Shown here: positions 12,301-24,200 of the stretch, piece after piece
Layout: every line of letters begins with the position of its first letter
Numbering within the stretch: the stretch's first letter is position 1
DNA from: Protonemura montana
Lineage: Eukaryota; Arthropoda; Insecta; Plecoptera; Nemouridae
Reading direction: 5' to 3'
Assembly (NCBI GenBank): GCA_947568835.1
Contig: OX387605.1
Coordinates: forward strand, 124,001-188,000
Length of the DNA: 64,000 nt
Made by a program: the position numbers and the translations under genes
Notes under the pieces: generated by a model
What the model was told of the DNA's origin: nothing
Databases searched by the model: none
Seen by the model: only the letters and a program-made list of their open reading frames with translations

Positions 12301-13515
12301 CTGTCCCTGCCGTTAGGTTGCTGTCCCTGCCGTTAGGTTGCTGTCCCTGCCGTTAGGTTGCTGTCCCTGTCGTTATGTTGCTGTCCCTGTCGTTAGGTTG
12401 CTGTCCCTGCCGTTAGGTTGCTGTCCCTGTTGTTAGGTTGCTGTCCCTGCCGTTAGGTTGCTGTCCCTGCCGTTAGGTTGCTGTCCCTGCCGTTAAGTTG
12501 CTGTCCCTGCCGTTAGGTTGCTGTCCCTGCCGTTAGGTTGCTGTCCCTGCCGTTAGGTTGCTGTTCCTGCCGTTATGTTGCTGTCCCTGCCGTTAGGTTG
12601 CTGTCCCTGCCGTTATGTTGCTGTACCTGCCGTTATGTTGCTGTACCAGCCTTCAATGTTTGTCGTGTTTTACAGGAAATTGTACACAATACACTCGACA
12701 AGACGTTGGTGTGGAACTTCATTGCGTCGCTAGAGCCGCCACGGGTCGTGCATGCCCGCTGTACAGAGGTCATCACCAAAGAAAACATCTTTGCACAGGC
12801 AAGTGACGTAATGATGCATCATGTAATTTACTGATGTGATAACGCAATGCTAATAAAATCTGATTTTCACTTTCCAAGTTGCCAATAATGTTCATATGAT
12901 CTTCACTCTTCTTTCAAGAACTGTCCAATTGAACACATTTTGTAATACAACACAAAAAACAAAAAGGGTGCGGACAATAAATTCACTGCTACACTCGTTC
13001 TTTTAAGTATGAGATTCAGACAAGAAATTGCAAGTTTTTGACTTCTGCACGCATTTCTATTTTCAACATGTCACTTGATGAAAGTGTGCTTTTACACAAG
13101 ATATTTTTTTTTACTTGAAAAGTAAAAGCTTTAGCCACATTTTCAAATTGAAATGAATAAAATGCAGGACAGTATTTTGTAGTTTGATGCCCGGGACAGA
13201 TCCTGGAGTTGTGTTGACGTTGATCTTGTTTGCCTGCAGGTGACAGTTCGATTCCACACGCAGCAAACGTTGGCCGTGTACGATCGTTTCGGTCGTCTCC
13301 ATCACGGCCACGCTACGGCCCCACGAGACGTACTTGAGTACGTTGTGTTTGAACGACACCTGGCAGATCTCCACGGAGCCTGGCGACTTCACGACAAGCT
13401 GGTGCCTGATTGGCTGCCTCCAAGAAGCCCCGCCCACATCACATTTGCTATCGACCAATCCAAGGCTACGCTGCCTGATGAAGTCCCGCCTCCTGCGGAG
13501 GTTGCACGAGTATAG
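9339..13515 (+). CDS. MRPL45: Mitochondrial ribosomal protein L45, 6 coding exons
   Basis: Coding exons are 9339-9383, 9759-10085, 10987-11138, 11712-11760, 12676-12798 and 13240-13515. Together they make 972 nt, 323 aa plus TAG, with consistent phases; the human protein is about 306 aa. The first ~45 residues are rich in Ser, Ala and Arg and lack acidic residues, as in a mitochondrial presequence. Family landmarks are [15 protein letters not shown] in exon 2, [14 protein letters not shown] in exon 3, [18 protein letters not shown] in exon 5 and [16 protein letters not shown] with [12 protein letters not shown] in exon 6. The C-terminal half is the Tim44-like fold of the family. It belongs to the large mitoribosomal subunit near the exit tunnel and membrane. 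The fifth intron begins with GC rather than GT (GCAAGT at 12799). Intron 4 is mostly a 20-bp minisatellite. Confidence 0.96.
9457..9725. repeat. 135-bp tandem duplication in MRPL45 intron 1
   Basis: Two nearly identical 135-bp copies (9457-9591 and 9592 to about 9725), starting TTTGGTTCTTTGTCAAATAC, lie head to tail just before the exon 2 acceptor. They differ by very few bases, so the duplication is recent. Confidence 0.93.
11793..12655. repeat. 20-bp minisatellite in MRPL45 intron 4 (about 43 copies)
   Basis: Tandem units of GTTAGGTTGCTGTCCCTGCC run almost from the exon 4 donor to the exon 5 acceptor. Variants are mostly CGTTAGG, CGTTATG and TGTTAGG. The start word TTAGGTT is insect-telomere-like only by chance, since the period is 20 and the rest differs. 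Confidence 0.96.
12799..13239 (+). other. GC-AG intron 5 of MRPL45
   Basis: The upstream exon ends ...TTTGCACAG and the intron opens GCAAGTGACG. The acceptor is TTGCCTGCAG at 13230-13239. Joining here keeps the frame and gives [11 protein letters not shown], matching the family. The U1-pairing context AG|GCAAGT is the usual one for GC donors, so this looks like a genuine non-canonical intron. Confidence 0.88.
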
Positions 13516-14918
13516 TTCCCCACCTCGGGCAGCTGTCCCAAGGAGAGGGATGCGTACTGAATTAATTGTTGTTTTTTCTGTTGCGGTGGCAGCAGTGGAA
13601 AGCAGTTTCTGTACAGAAATACTTTGGAGGGCAGAGTAAGCCTGTGAATGCTGCCTCTCATTGCCAGGTGGCTTTTGTCTTCGTTGCATTCTTCCAGCGT
13701 CAAGTGGTGATTGCCGACAGCAAGATGATCTCTACCGCTCGTGGCAATTAAATAGATGTGTATTTATTTAGTCACTCCATTGTTACGCGAGGAAAGAAGC
13801 GAAGGAATGTAGTTTAACGAGAATAAATAGTTTATTAATACAAATAGTTATCACTGGACACGACGATAAGTTCATACCGGTATTGCCGGTAATACCTCCA
13901 TTTGTCATGAAACATTCCTTATATTGGAGACCAACTTCTTAACAAAGATGTTGAAACTTTACCCTCCGTAAAATATCAATTAAATTTACTACATTTTGGC
14001 TACGATTATTGCAAAATAGACGTGAGAGATGCAGATTGCAAATCATGAAAATAGTTATTTTTTCACGTGCATCTGCAGAGTTTTTTGTTGGTATCAATGA
14101 CAATTCAACAAACATGAAGAATGCCAAGAATTAAGGTTGGTCCCAACGTGTAGCCAAGCTCAAAAATATCACCTCCATTACATGTTTCTTGCGGGAAAAA
14201 CCCCGATATTTGTTTGACATTTGTGTCGAAAGACTCCCACGTTATTCAACTTACCACATGTCTGGTACTGGCCAATCTGGACATATGAACAAATATTGCT
14301 TAAAATGATTATAATTTCCTCGTCGTTCCTTTGAGCCTGTAATCCTGCCGACTTTATTGACATAAGATGGCAATACGCTGAAGTGATTTACTCCCCGGGT
14401 GCCAATGAACAGCTTTATATAAAAGTTGTGCCGTTGACTTGGCACGCAGACGTGTACTGATGGTATTTACATGCATGGACTTATTTCATAACATCTTGAT
14501 GGGTATCAACTGGTAAGACTTCATGTTGCTCTTCATGTTTTCAAATAGAGCCACTTGGAACCCTGTGGCACTCCACGGGTAGCTTGTTGTCCAAGCGTAA
14601 TGTTCGTGCACAGAAAGACGGAAGAATTTGTCACCAACTTTGACAGCTCACACCGTTGTCGTTGAGTCTCACAAGCGATCGACACGTCAGGCTTGGACAC
14701 CGTTTCTGTCAAACTTGTCACGGAAAATGCGGCAATCAAGGCCCTTGTTTGGCAGAGGACTCAACATTGTCATAAAGACATGAGCTTTGTTGTCAAGCAA
14801 AGATACTTCATGTCATACAAAATAACAAATCTTTCACAAGGCACTGACTGCACTGGCTTCTAGACTTGTCTTAACTTTCCAACCAACACCAGCATTAGCT
14901 TGTCTTGTTTGAACATCA
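13516..14918. other. Convergent 3' UTRs of MRPL45 and RGS12/loco
   Basis: No gene is seen in these 1.4 kb between two stop codons facing each other. AATAAA for the plus-strand gene is at 13822-13827. TTTATT, which is AATAAA on the minus strand, occurs at 13831-13836, 13763-13768 and 14353-14358. The two transcripts may therefore end within a few bases of each other or overlap. The remainder is AT-rich and unremarkable. Confidence 0.6.
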
Positions 14919-15251
14919 TCAAACAAAGCTGCTGGTTGGCTGGTCAAGATAGACCGCCCGGTGGCGCCCGCGACAGGCTCGTGCAGTGGGCGGCGGCATG
15001 GCGCGAGCGTCTGCCGCGTGATTGGTCACGTCGGCGACTGCACGTCCGTGAGTGCGTGGACGTGGGCGTGGCCAGCCTAGAGGGGCACGTGGAGCAAGGC
15101 GTGGCTTGGGAGGGAGGGGCGGTGGAGGGGGTGAGGTTGGGTTGCATGTTGTGCCTGACATCGCATCACTTAGCAACGCGTACGGTGGACTTGCTGCGTC
15201 AACGTCGGTCTCCAGCGGAACCGGCTTCGTGCGGCAAGCATTCTCCTTGTC
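14919..15251 (-). CDS. RGS12: RGS12/loco exon 14: Pro-rich tail and PDZ ligand
   Basis: The acceptor TTTGTTTCCAG precedes DKENACRTKPVP. The exon codes 110 residues and TGA at 14921-14919. A segment SPPPPPLPPKPR fits class II SH3 ligands (PxxPx+). The protein ends QPTSSFV, a class I PDZ ligand (S/T-x-hydrophobic). Vertebrate long RGS12 isoforms end ATFV, as I recall them, and their own PDZ domain can bind such a tail. The upper part is Arg- and Pro-rich and probably disordered. The exon is GC-rich compared with its AT-rich flanks. Confidence 0.85.
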   Translation of the reverse strand, partial: DKENACRTKPVPLETDVDAASPPYALLSDAMSGTTCNPTSPPPPPLPPKPRLAPRAPLGWPRPRPRTHGRAVADVTNHAADARAMPPPTARACRGRHRAVYLDQPTSSFV

Positions 15252-18200
15252 CTGGAAACAAACGCAAGTAAAGCAAGTAAAGCAAGGTGTTTTTAAACTC
15301 ATGTCTACTTGATGTAAACTTAGCACTAGTTTTAACAAAAACTATTTCAACTGGGTTTTCAATGCTAAGTGAAGGACAACTAAATTTCCCAACGTTTCCT
15401 GACAATTTTCCAATAACAAAAGAACCACATAAAATAATAACAATTACCAAGTTCAAGCTTCCTAAATGCATCTAAATAAAATAATCAGGGTCAATAACTG
15501 AAAAACTAACGTATTTTGTATTTTCTAAATTAAAATCCCAAACAAATTGGCGTTTTTTACTAACTAACTAATTACGTGTGTGGAAAAACGCCAATTTTTC
15601 GAGGTTGTCCTAACGTTATGTGATACAATCAAAATTTTCTTATTCATTACGTTTAGTTCTTAATCTACTCGTCCAAATATTTTCTTCTGGATTCTTTGTG
15701 CTGATTTCTTCTGTCTCCTCACTGATATTCTCTTTTCCATTTTTCTGTTGTAAAATTTTTCCCCAAGCTCTATCAAGTTGAAAACTATCATCTCTATTAA
15801 AGTTATTAGACTGTTTTTTAATTTCTATTGCTTCTCTGACTTTGCTAGTGAATTTCCTTTCATCTCGACATAAAATCCTTACCGTGTCTATTTGAATGCG
15901 GTGTTGAAACCAGTTGTTGAATAGACAATATCAGTGAGAAGGCAGAAGAAGTCAGCACAAAGAAACCAGAAGATATTATTTCAACGAGTAGATTAAGAAT
16001 TATGTTTGACAATAATAACCTTGAGAAAGTCTGGCAGCTCGAAGTTAATCTCAGTGCCTCGTTGGTCTTCCAGTCGGCTACGTTGTGCTCGTTTCAACCC
16101 CTCGAACAAATCTGCAATCACAGAACAACGTTCACTAATTGGGCAACATGATAGACCAATCACTAGCAACTTAACTATCAGTTGCAATACTTGATTGAAT
16201 CATTGTTGCAATCATTTTTGCAATCATTGTTGCAATGCCAACAATGGCAACACAATAACACCCACCCTAAACTGGTCCCTCCACATCCAAAAATCCCTCT
16301 CTAAAATAAAAAGCACCCGCTACCTACTGCGTCGTCTTAAACGAATTGTCAACCCCAATACGCTAAAACTAGTCTACCACGCCCACCTCCACTCCCACCT
16401 CTCAAACGGCATCCTCTTCTGGGGAACCTAACCCCACAGGCCAAAAGAATCTTCATTGCCCAGAAGCAGGCAGTTCGTATCATAGCCGGCATCTCCCGCT
16501 GAAAGACATGCAAGCCCCATTTCACCAGCCATAAAATCTTAACCCTCACCTGCACCCTCATTCAAATAGCCAGCACCCTTGTCTGAACCCATCCCCACCT
16601 CTTCCCACTCAACTCATCTATCCACACCCATGAAACTAGAAGTAGAAAATAAATTTGGACCATCCCACACCTCACCTCCCTCTTTACACATAGCCCCCCC
16701 CCCCCCCCCCCACATCTGTGAAACAATGTATAACCACCTCCCGACCCAACGTAGCTCCTTCAATTCAAACCTTCCAAACTTTCTTCTCCAGAATTCTTTC
16801 TACAGCCTCGAAAAATACATCACCACAACATCTCACCAACCATCTCTCCTCTCACTCCAAACTCCAAACCTTCCCCCATAATCATGACCTGGATGACCTG
16901 CATGACCAGCATGACCTGCATGACCTGCATGACTTGCATGACCAGCATGACCAGCATGACCAGCATGACCTGCATGACCAGCATGACCTGGATGACCAGC
17001 ATGACCTGTATGACCAGCATGACCTGCATGACCTGCATGTCCTGCATGACCTGCATGACCAGCATGACCTGTATGACCTGCATGACCAGCATGACCAGCA
17101 TGACCTGCATGACCTGCATGACCTGCATGACCAGCATGACCTGTATGACCTGCATGACCAGCATGACCAGCATGACCTGCATGACCTGCATGACCTGCAT
17201 GACCAGCATGACCTGTATGACCTGCATGACCAGCATGACCAGCATGACCTGCATGACCTGCATGACCAGCATGACCTGCATGACCAGCATGACCTGCATG
17301 ACCAGCATGACCAGCATGACCTGCATGACCTGCATGACCAGCATGACCTGCATGACATGCATGACCTGCATGACCAGCATGACCTGCATGACCTGCATGA
17401 CCAGCATGACCTGCATGACCTGCTAATTATTATTATCACTTTATTGTTAAGAAGTTATCGTAAAAAGCACAAACAAATACTATGTACTCGTCCACCGCTT
17501 CACATAAATACAAATACAAATCATTGTTGCATCTGATCATTGGGCTTAATGCCAAGTGTTTACCAGGAGACAGCAGTGGGTCCACAGGGCTGGCTGCATT
17601 CACCGTCGTCGTGGAAACAACGGGCGCAGTTTCCACCGCCTTCTTCTTGCTACGAGAATCCTAGAAACACAAGCCACATGGTTGGTATCAGAACAGCTGA
17701 CAGATGCTACCGGGAAAATGGCCGCCAACGTTGGCATGGCAACGTTGCAATTCACAGGCAACTCAATTTCAATGTTTATTTTTAAACAAATTCGCATTAA
17801 TCCGCAATACTCTGGTGGTCGCCAGATGGAATGAAGGTTTGTAATTGAATGAATTGATTTGTGGTGTTTAACATAGCACTGTTTTGACATCTGGCCATCC
17901 GGCACTGCTCTAATGGCGTCGGTGAATGAGTGGATGATGATGAACCTAACCTAGCCTAGAAGGGAGGAGGGGAAACCTGGTGCCGGCACGTAGCCTACTC
18001 CTGTCGAATAGATATTATCTTAAACTAGGATATGACTTTATGTGACGTTGACAAATTAGCTCAGTTTAGCAGTTGCCGAGATCGTCACTCACCCGATGTT
18101 TATCGTGGGCGGAGTCTCGTCGCAGGAATCGGCCGAGAATCCCCGAAGAATGCTCGGAGCCCCAATCCTCGGACTGCAAGCAAAGAAAGTCCACGTCTTG

Positions 18201-21200
18201 GTCCAGCTCGTTGTCATGACAACATTTATAAAAGAGTTCACAACGGTGTTCTGCTTTAGCATCAAGTAATGATACAAATTGTCTTGTAGAACGAGGACCG
18301 TGGTTTATTTATAGCAAACAACCTGACAAAAGTTTAACAGAACGTTACCAAAGAACTGATCAAGCTTACATACATTTAGGAAGCTTGATCTTGGTAATTG
18401 TTATAATTTTATGTGGTTCTTTTGTTATTGGAAAATTGTCAGGACTGCTCTTACCCTTGAAGAAGGATCAGGTACAAGTTACGAAACGTTGGGAAATTTA
18501 GTTGTTCTTCACTTGGCATTCAAAACCCAGTTGAAATAGTTTTTGTTAAAACATGGGTTAGCATTGAGATGAAAAGATGTTTAATCCTAAAAACTGGTGA
18601 GAAGCTCAAGTTCTTGACGTACCTTGACAGAGCAGGGGGCGGTGGAAGCGGCGGTAGCATCCTTGCCGCGCAGGAGTTCCTCAAACACACGGTTCGTTAT
18701 TTCGTCCAGAGAAGCAGCCGGTCTCGATCTTGAACTTATCTGTTTCCATAACAAAATTTCATTATTAACAAGTTGGTATTACTCCGGTAATTGCTAGATG
18801 CTAACTCAAGTGAAGCAATCAATAAAAAAAATAGGAAAATTCATAACCTCTCAAATATTGATGTTCAAACAGGGACTCGAACCCCCATCTCCACCTGTCG
18901 CGAGTGTTGCTCTAACCAATTGAGCTACTTGGACCCCGATCTCCACCTGTCGCGGGTGTTGCTCTAACCAATTGAGCTACTTGGACCCCGATCTCCACCT
19001 GTCGCGGGTGTTGCTCTAACCAATTGAGCTACTTGGACCCCGATCTCCACCTGTCGCGGGTCTTGCTCTAACCAATTGAGCTACTTGGACCCCGATCTCC
19101 ACCTGTCGTGGGTGTTGCTCTAACCAATTGAGCTACTTGGACCCCGATCTCCACCTGTCGCGGGTGTTGCTCTAACCAATTGAGCTACTTGGACCCCGAT
19201 CTCCACCTGTCGCGGGAGTTACTCTAACCCATTGAGCTACTTGGACCACGATCTCCACCTATCACGGGTGTTGCTCTAACCAATTGAGCTACTTGGACCC
19301 CAATCTCCACCTGTCGCGAGTGTTGCTCTAACCAATTGAGCTACTTGGACCCCGATCTCCACCTGTCGTGGGTGTTGCTCTAACCAATTGAGCTACTTGG
19401 ACCCCAATCTCCACCTGTCGCGAGTGTTGCTCTAACCAATTGAGCTACTTGGACCCCGATCTCCACCTGTCGTGGGTGTTGCTCTAACCAATTGAGCTAC
19501 TTGGACCCCGATCTCCACCTGTCGCGAGTGTTGCTCTAACCAATTGAGCTACTTGGACCCCGATCTCCACCTGTCGCGAGTGTTGCTCTAACCAATTGAG
19601 CTACTAGGACCCCAATCTCCACCTGTCACGGGTGTTGCTCTAACCAATTGAGCTACTTGGACCCCGATCTCCACCTGTTGCGGGTGTTGCTCTAACCAAT
19701 TGAGCTACTTGGACCCCGATCTCCACCTGTCGCGGGTGTTGCTCTAACCAATTGAGCTACTTGGACCCCGATCTCCACCTGTCGCGGGTATTGCTCTAAC
19801 CAATTGAGCTACTTGGACCCCGATCTCCACCTGTCGTGGGTGTTGCTCTAACCAATTGAGCTACTTGGACCCTGATCTTCACCTGTCGCGGGTGTTGCTC
19901 TAACCAATTGAGCTACTTGGACCCCGATCTTCACCTGTCGCGGGTGTTGCTCTAACCAATTGAGCTACTTGGACCCCGATCTCCACCTGTCGTGGGTGTT
20001 GCTCTAACCAATTGAGCTACTTGGACCCCGATCTTCACCTGTCGCGGGTGTTGCTTTAACCAATTGAGCTACTTGGACCCCGATCTCCACCTGTCGCGGG
20101 TGTTGCTCTAACCAATTGAGCTACTTGGACTCTGATCTCCACCTGTCGCGGGTGTTGCTCTAACCAATTGAGCTACTTGGACTCTGATCTCCACCTGTCG
20201 CAGGTGCTGCTCTAACCAATTGAGCTACTTGGACTCTGATCTCCACCTGTCACGGGTGTTGCTCTAACCAATTGAGCTACTTGGACTCTGATCTCCACCT
20301 GTCGCGGGTGTTGCTCTAACCAATTGAGCTACTTGGACACTGGCTTTTTGAGATGATTTTAGTGTATTTGATGAGAATGACAGTTCTCCAAGGAGTAGAA
20401 TCAAGAGGCTGTGAATACTCACAGTCACTCTGATTCTAGTGACGCTATATCACGTCACAACCTGTCAACTTGAGTAACTCCAATTTGACGTTGGATTTGT
20501 CATATTTATTTGAAATCTTATTTAAATTGCAAACGCTTGCAATGTGCAAAGTATAGTTTAATTAGAAACAGTATCACATCTAGCAGATCTCTGCTCCGCG
20601 ACTGAACTCACCGGGGCGCGCGTTATGTGCAGTCGACGGCCGCGCAAATTGACGCAGTCGGTGTCGCTGCGCAGTGGCTGCTCAAGGTCATCAAGGAACG
20701 CGGAGAACGCTGGGCACGCGAGACCGCGACGTTCCAACAGACGCTGCACGAGTTCACCAACGTGTTCACCCGGTCGCGGTCGCAGAACCGTCGTAGCTCC
20801 GTCCGGGAGCGTGACCCGGCACAAACCCGGACACTCCTGTCAAGCAACAAGCAACATTATACAAATCTGTCTTCACATCTGGCCATGTGGTCTTATCATG
20901 ATAAAGCTAACCTAGCCTAGAAGGGAATCCCTGTGCAAGCACATAACCTACTCCTGTTGAATTCACCCATTCAATACCTGACCCTGCACAATGTTGCTTA
21001 ACTTTCATCCCTCCAACCTCTCTTCCAAACAGAACTGGTCATGTGTATGATGGTCACCCATCCAATACCTGACCCAGCGCAATGTTGCTTAACTTTCATC
21101 CCTCCAACCTCTCTCCCGAACAGAACTGGTCATGTGTATGATGGTCACCCATCCAATGCCTGACTCAGCGCAGTGTAGCTTAACTTTCATCCCTCCAACT

Positions 21201-24200
21201 TCTCTCCCGAACAGAACTGGTCATGTGTATGATGGTCACCCATCCAATACCTGACCCAGCACAGTGTTGCTTAACTTTCATCCCTCCAACCTCTCTCCCG
21301 AACAAAACTGGTCATGTGTATGATGGTCACCCATCCAATGCCTGACTCAGCGCAGTGTTGCTTAACTTTCATCCCTCCAACTTCTCTCCCGAACAGAACT
21401 GGTCATGTGTATGATGGTCACCCATCCAATACCTGACTCAGCACGGTGTAGCTTAACTTTCATCCCTCCAACCTCTCTCCCGAATAGAACTGGTCATGTG
21501 TATGATGGTCACCCATCCAATACCTGACTCAGCACGGTGTAGCTTAACTTTCATCCCTCCAACCTCTCTCCCGAATAGAACTGGTCATGTGTGTGATGGT
21601 CACCTATCCAAAACCTGACCCAGCACAATGTTGCTTAACTTTGGGTCTCTCCAGCAAACTAATTAGTGGTTGTCCAATGCGCTGGCCTAAGATTGCTGTC
21701 TGACTTGTTAAGAGTTGTTGCTTGCCTTGTCTACGAACGGAGCCAAGTCCCCTCCGAGGGACTGACGGCTATGTGCTCCGCGCAGAGCAACGTCCCAGGC
21801 TCCGCCTCTATTGTCTGTGCGATCGCGTGATTGGCTCCGACCTCGACGTTGCCAGGGTAATAACGACCGCCTCTGACGTTCTTCTGCGTCACTGCGAGAT
21901 TTCTTCAGCTGCAGCAAGAGAAGGTCACTTAACACATTGATACACAAGGGTAATATTACCTCAACAATTGATAAACACGTACTGAAAGTCTCAAAAGCGA
22001 ATAACTTACGAGAAATATCAAAAAGAGATTTTATACGACAGTGGCTCCACTTAATGGGGTGTCCCAGTACTCAGCATTTTTGTCAGTAAAGTAGTCATTT
22101 GGTGGCCATCTTTCACGCAGAAACTTTAACATCAACGTTCTGTCTCTACCTAGAACCTGTACACTCTACAGTTTAACATTAACATTCTGTCTCTACCTAG
22201 AACCTGCACACTCAACGGTTTAACATTAACGTTCTGTCTCTACCTAGAACCTGCACACTCAACGGTTAAACATTAACGTTCTGCCTCTACCTAGAACCTG
22301 CACACTCAACGGTTTAACATCAACGTTCTGTCTCTACCTAGAACCTGTACACTCAACGGTTTAACATCAACGTTCTGTCTCTACCTAGAACCTGCACACT
22401 CAACGGTTTAATATTAACATTCTGTCTCTACCTAGAACCTGCACACTCAACGGCTTAACATTAACGTTCTGTCTCTACCTAGAACCTGCACACTCAACGG
22501 TTAAACATTAACGTTCTGTCTCTACCTAGAACCTGCACACTCAACGGTTAAACATTAACGTTCTGTCTCTACCTAGAACCTGCACACTCAACGGTTTAAC
22601 ATTAACGTTCTGTCTCTACCTAGAACCTGCACACTCAACGGTTAAACATTAACGTTCTGTCTCTACCTAGAACCTGCACACTCAACGGTTAAACATTAAC
22701 GTTCTGTCTCTACCTAGAACCTGCACACTCAACGGTTAAACATTAACGTTCTGTCTCTACCTAGAACCTGCACACTCAACGGTTAAACATTAACGTTCTG
22801 TCTCTACCTAGAACCTGCACACTCAACGGTTAAACATTAACGTTCTGTCTCTACCTAGAACCTGCACACTCAACGGTTTAACATTAACGTTCTGTCTCAA
22901 CCTAGAACCCACACACTCAACGGTTTAACATTAACATTCTGTCTCTACCTAGAACCTGTACACTCAACGGTTTAACATCTACGTTCTGTCTCTTCCTAGA
23001 ACCTGCACACTCAACGGTTTAACATTAACGTTCTGTCTCTACCTAGAACCTGCACACTCAACGGTGTAACATTAACGTTCTGTCTCTACCTAGAACCTGT
23101 ACACTCAACGGTTTAACATTAACGTTCTGTCTCTACCTAGAACCTGCACACTCAACGGTTTAACATTAACATTCTGTCTCTACCTAGAACCTGTACACTC
23201 AACGGTTTAACATCAACGTTCTGTCTCTACCTAGAACCTGCACACTCAACGGTTTAACATTAACATTCTGTCTCTACCTAGAACCTGTACACTCAACGGT
23301 TTAACATTAACGTTCTGTCTCTACCTAGAACCTGCACACTCAACTGTTTAACATTAACGTTCTGTCTCTACCTAGAACCTGCTCACTCAACGGTTTAACA
23401 TTAACGTTCTGTCTCTACCTATAACCTGCACACTCAACGGTTTAACATTAACGTTCTGTCTCTACCTAGAACCTGCACACTCAATGGTTTAACATTAACG
23501 TTCTGTCTCTACCTAGAACCTGCACACTCAACTGTTTAACATTAACGTTCTGTCTCTACCTAGAACCTGCACACTCAACGGTTTAACATTAACGTTATGT
23601 CTCTACCTAGAACCTGCACACTCAACGGTTTAACATCAACGTTCTGTCTCTACCTGGAACCTACACACTCAACGGTTTAACATTAACGTTCTGTCTCTAC
23701 CTGGAACCTGCACACTCAACGGTTTAACATTAACGTTCTGTCTCTACCTGGAACCTGCACACTCAACGGTTAAACATTATTGTTCTGTCTCTACCTAGAA
23801 CCTGCACACTCAACGGTTTAACATTAACGTTCTGTCTCTACCTAGAACCTGCACACTCAACGGGTAAACATTATTGTTCTGTCTCTACCTAGAACCTGCA
23901 CATTCAACGGTTTAACATTAACGTTCTGTCTCTACCTAGAACCTGCACACTCAACGGTTTAACATTAACGTTCTGTCTCTACCTGGAACCTACACACTCA
24001 ACGGTTTAACATTAACGTTCTGTCTCTACCTAGAACCTGCACACTCAATGGTTTAACATTAACATTCTGTCTCTACCTAGAACCTGCACACTCAACAGTT
24101 TAACATTAACGTTCTGTCTCTACCTGGAACCTGCACACTCAACGGTTTAACATTAACGTTCTGTCTCTACCTGGAACCTGCACACTCAACGGTTAAACAT

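Noticed and set aside
11793-12655. Telomere-like TTAGG repeats
   Set aside because: TTAGG occurs once per 20-bp unit only; the period and the remaining sequence do not fit (TTAGG)n. Isolated AGGTTAGGTT near 7891 is also too short.
13111-13703. Minus-strand open frames overlapping the last MRPL45 exon
   Set aside because: Shadows of the MRPL45 exon; no acceptor, donor or family match.
16718-17536. 272-residue His-Asp-Leu repeat protein
   Set aside because: It joins a decayed LINE frame to a 9-bp minisatellite that is open in every frame; no start context, promoter or homologue.
18863-18934. Functional tRNA-Ser(CGA) gene
   Set aside because: Position 33 is not T, the acceptor, anticodon and T stems each carry a mismatch, and the long variable arm of tRNA-Ser is absent. 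Listed as tRNA-like instead.
20558-20611. Continuation of the RBD exon into VSSVAEQR, resembling the second RBD of RGS14
   Set aside because: A consensus donor CCG|GTGAGT lies at 20611 and the extension ends in a stop after about 18 codons. Similarity over eight residues is likely chance.
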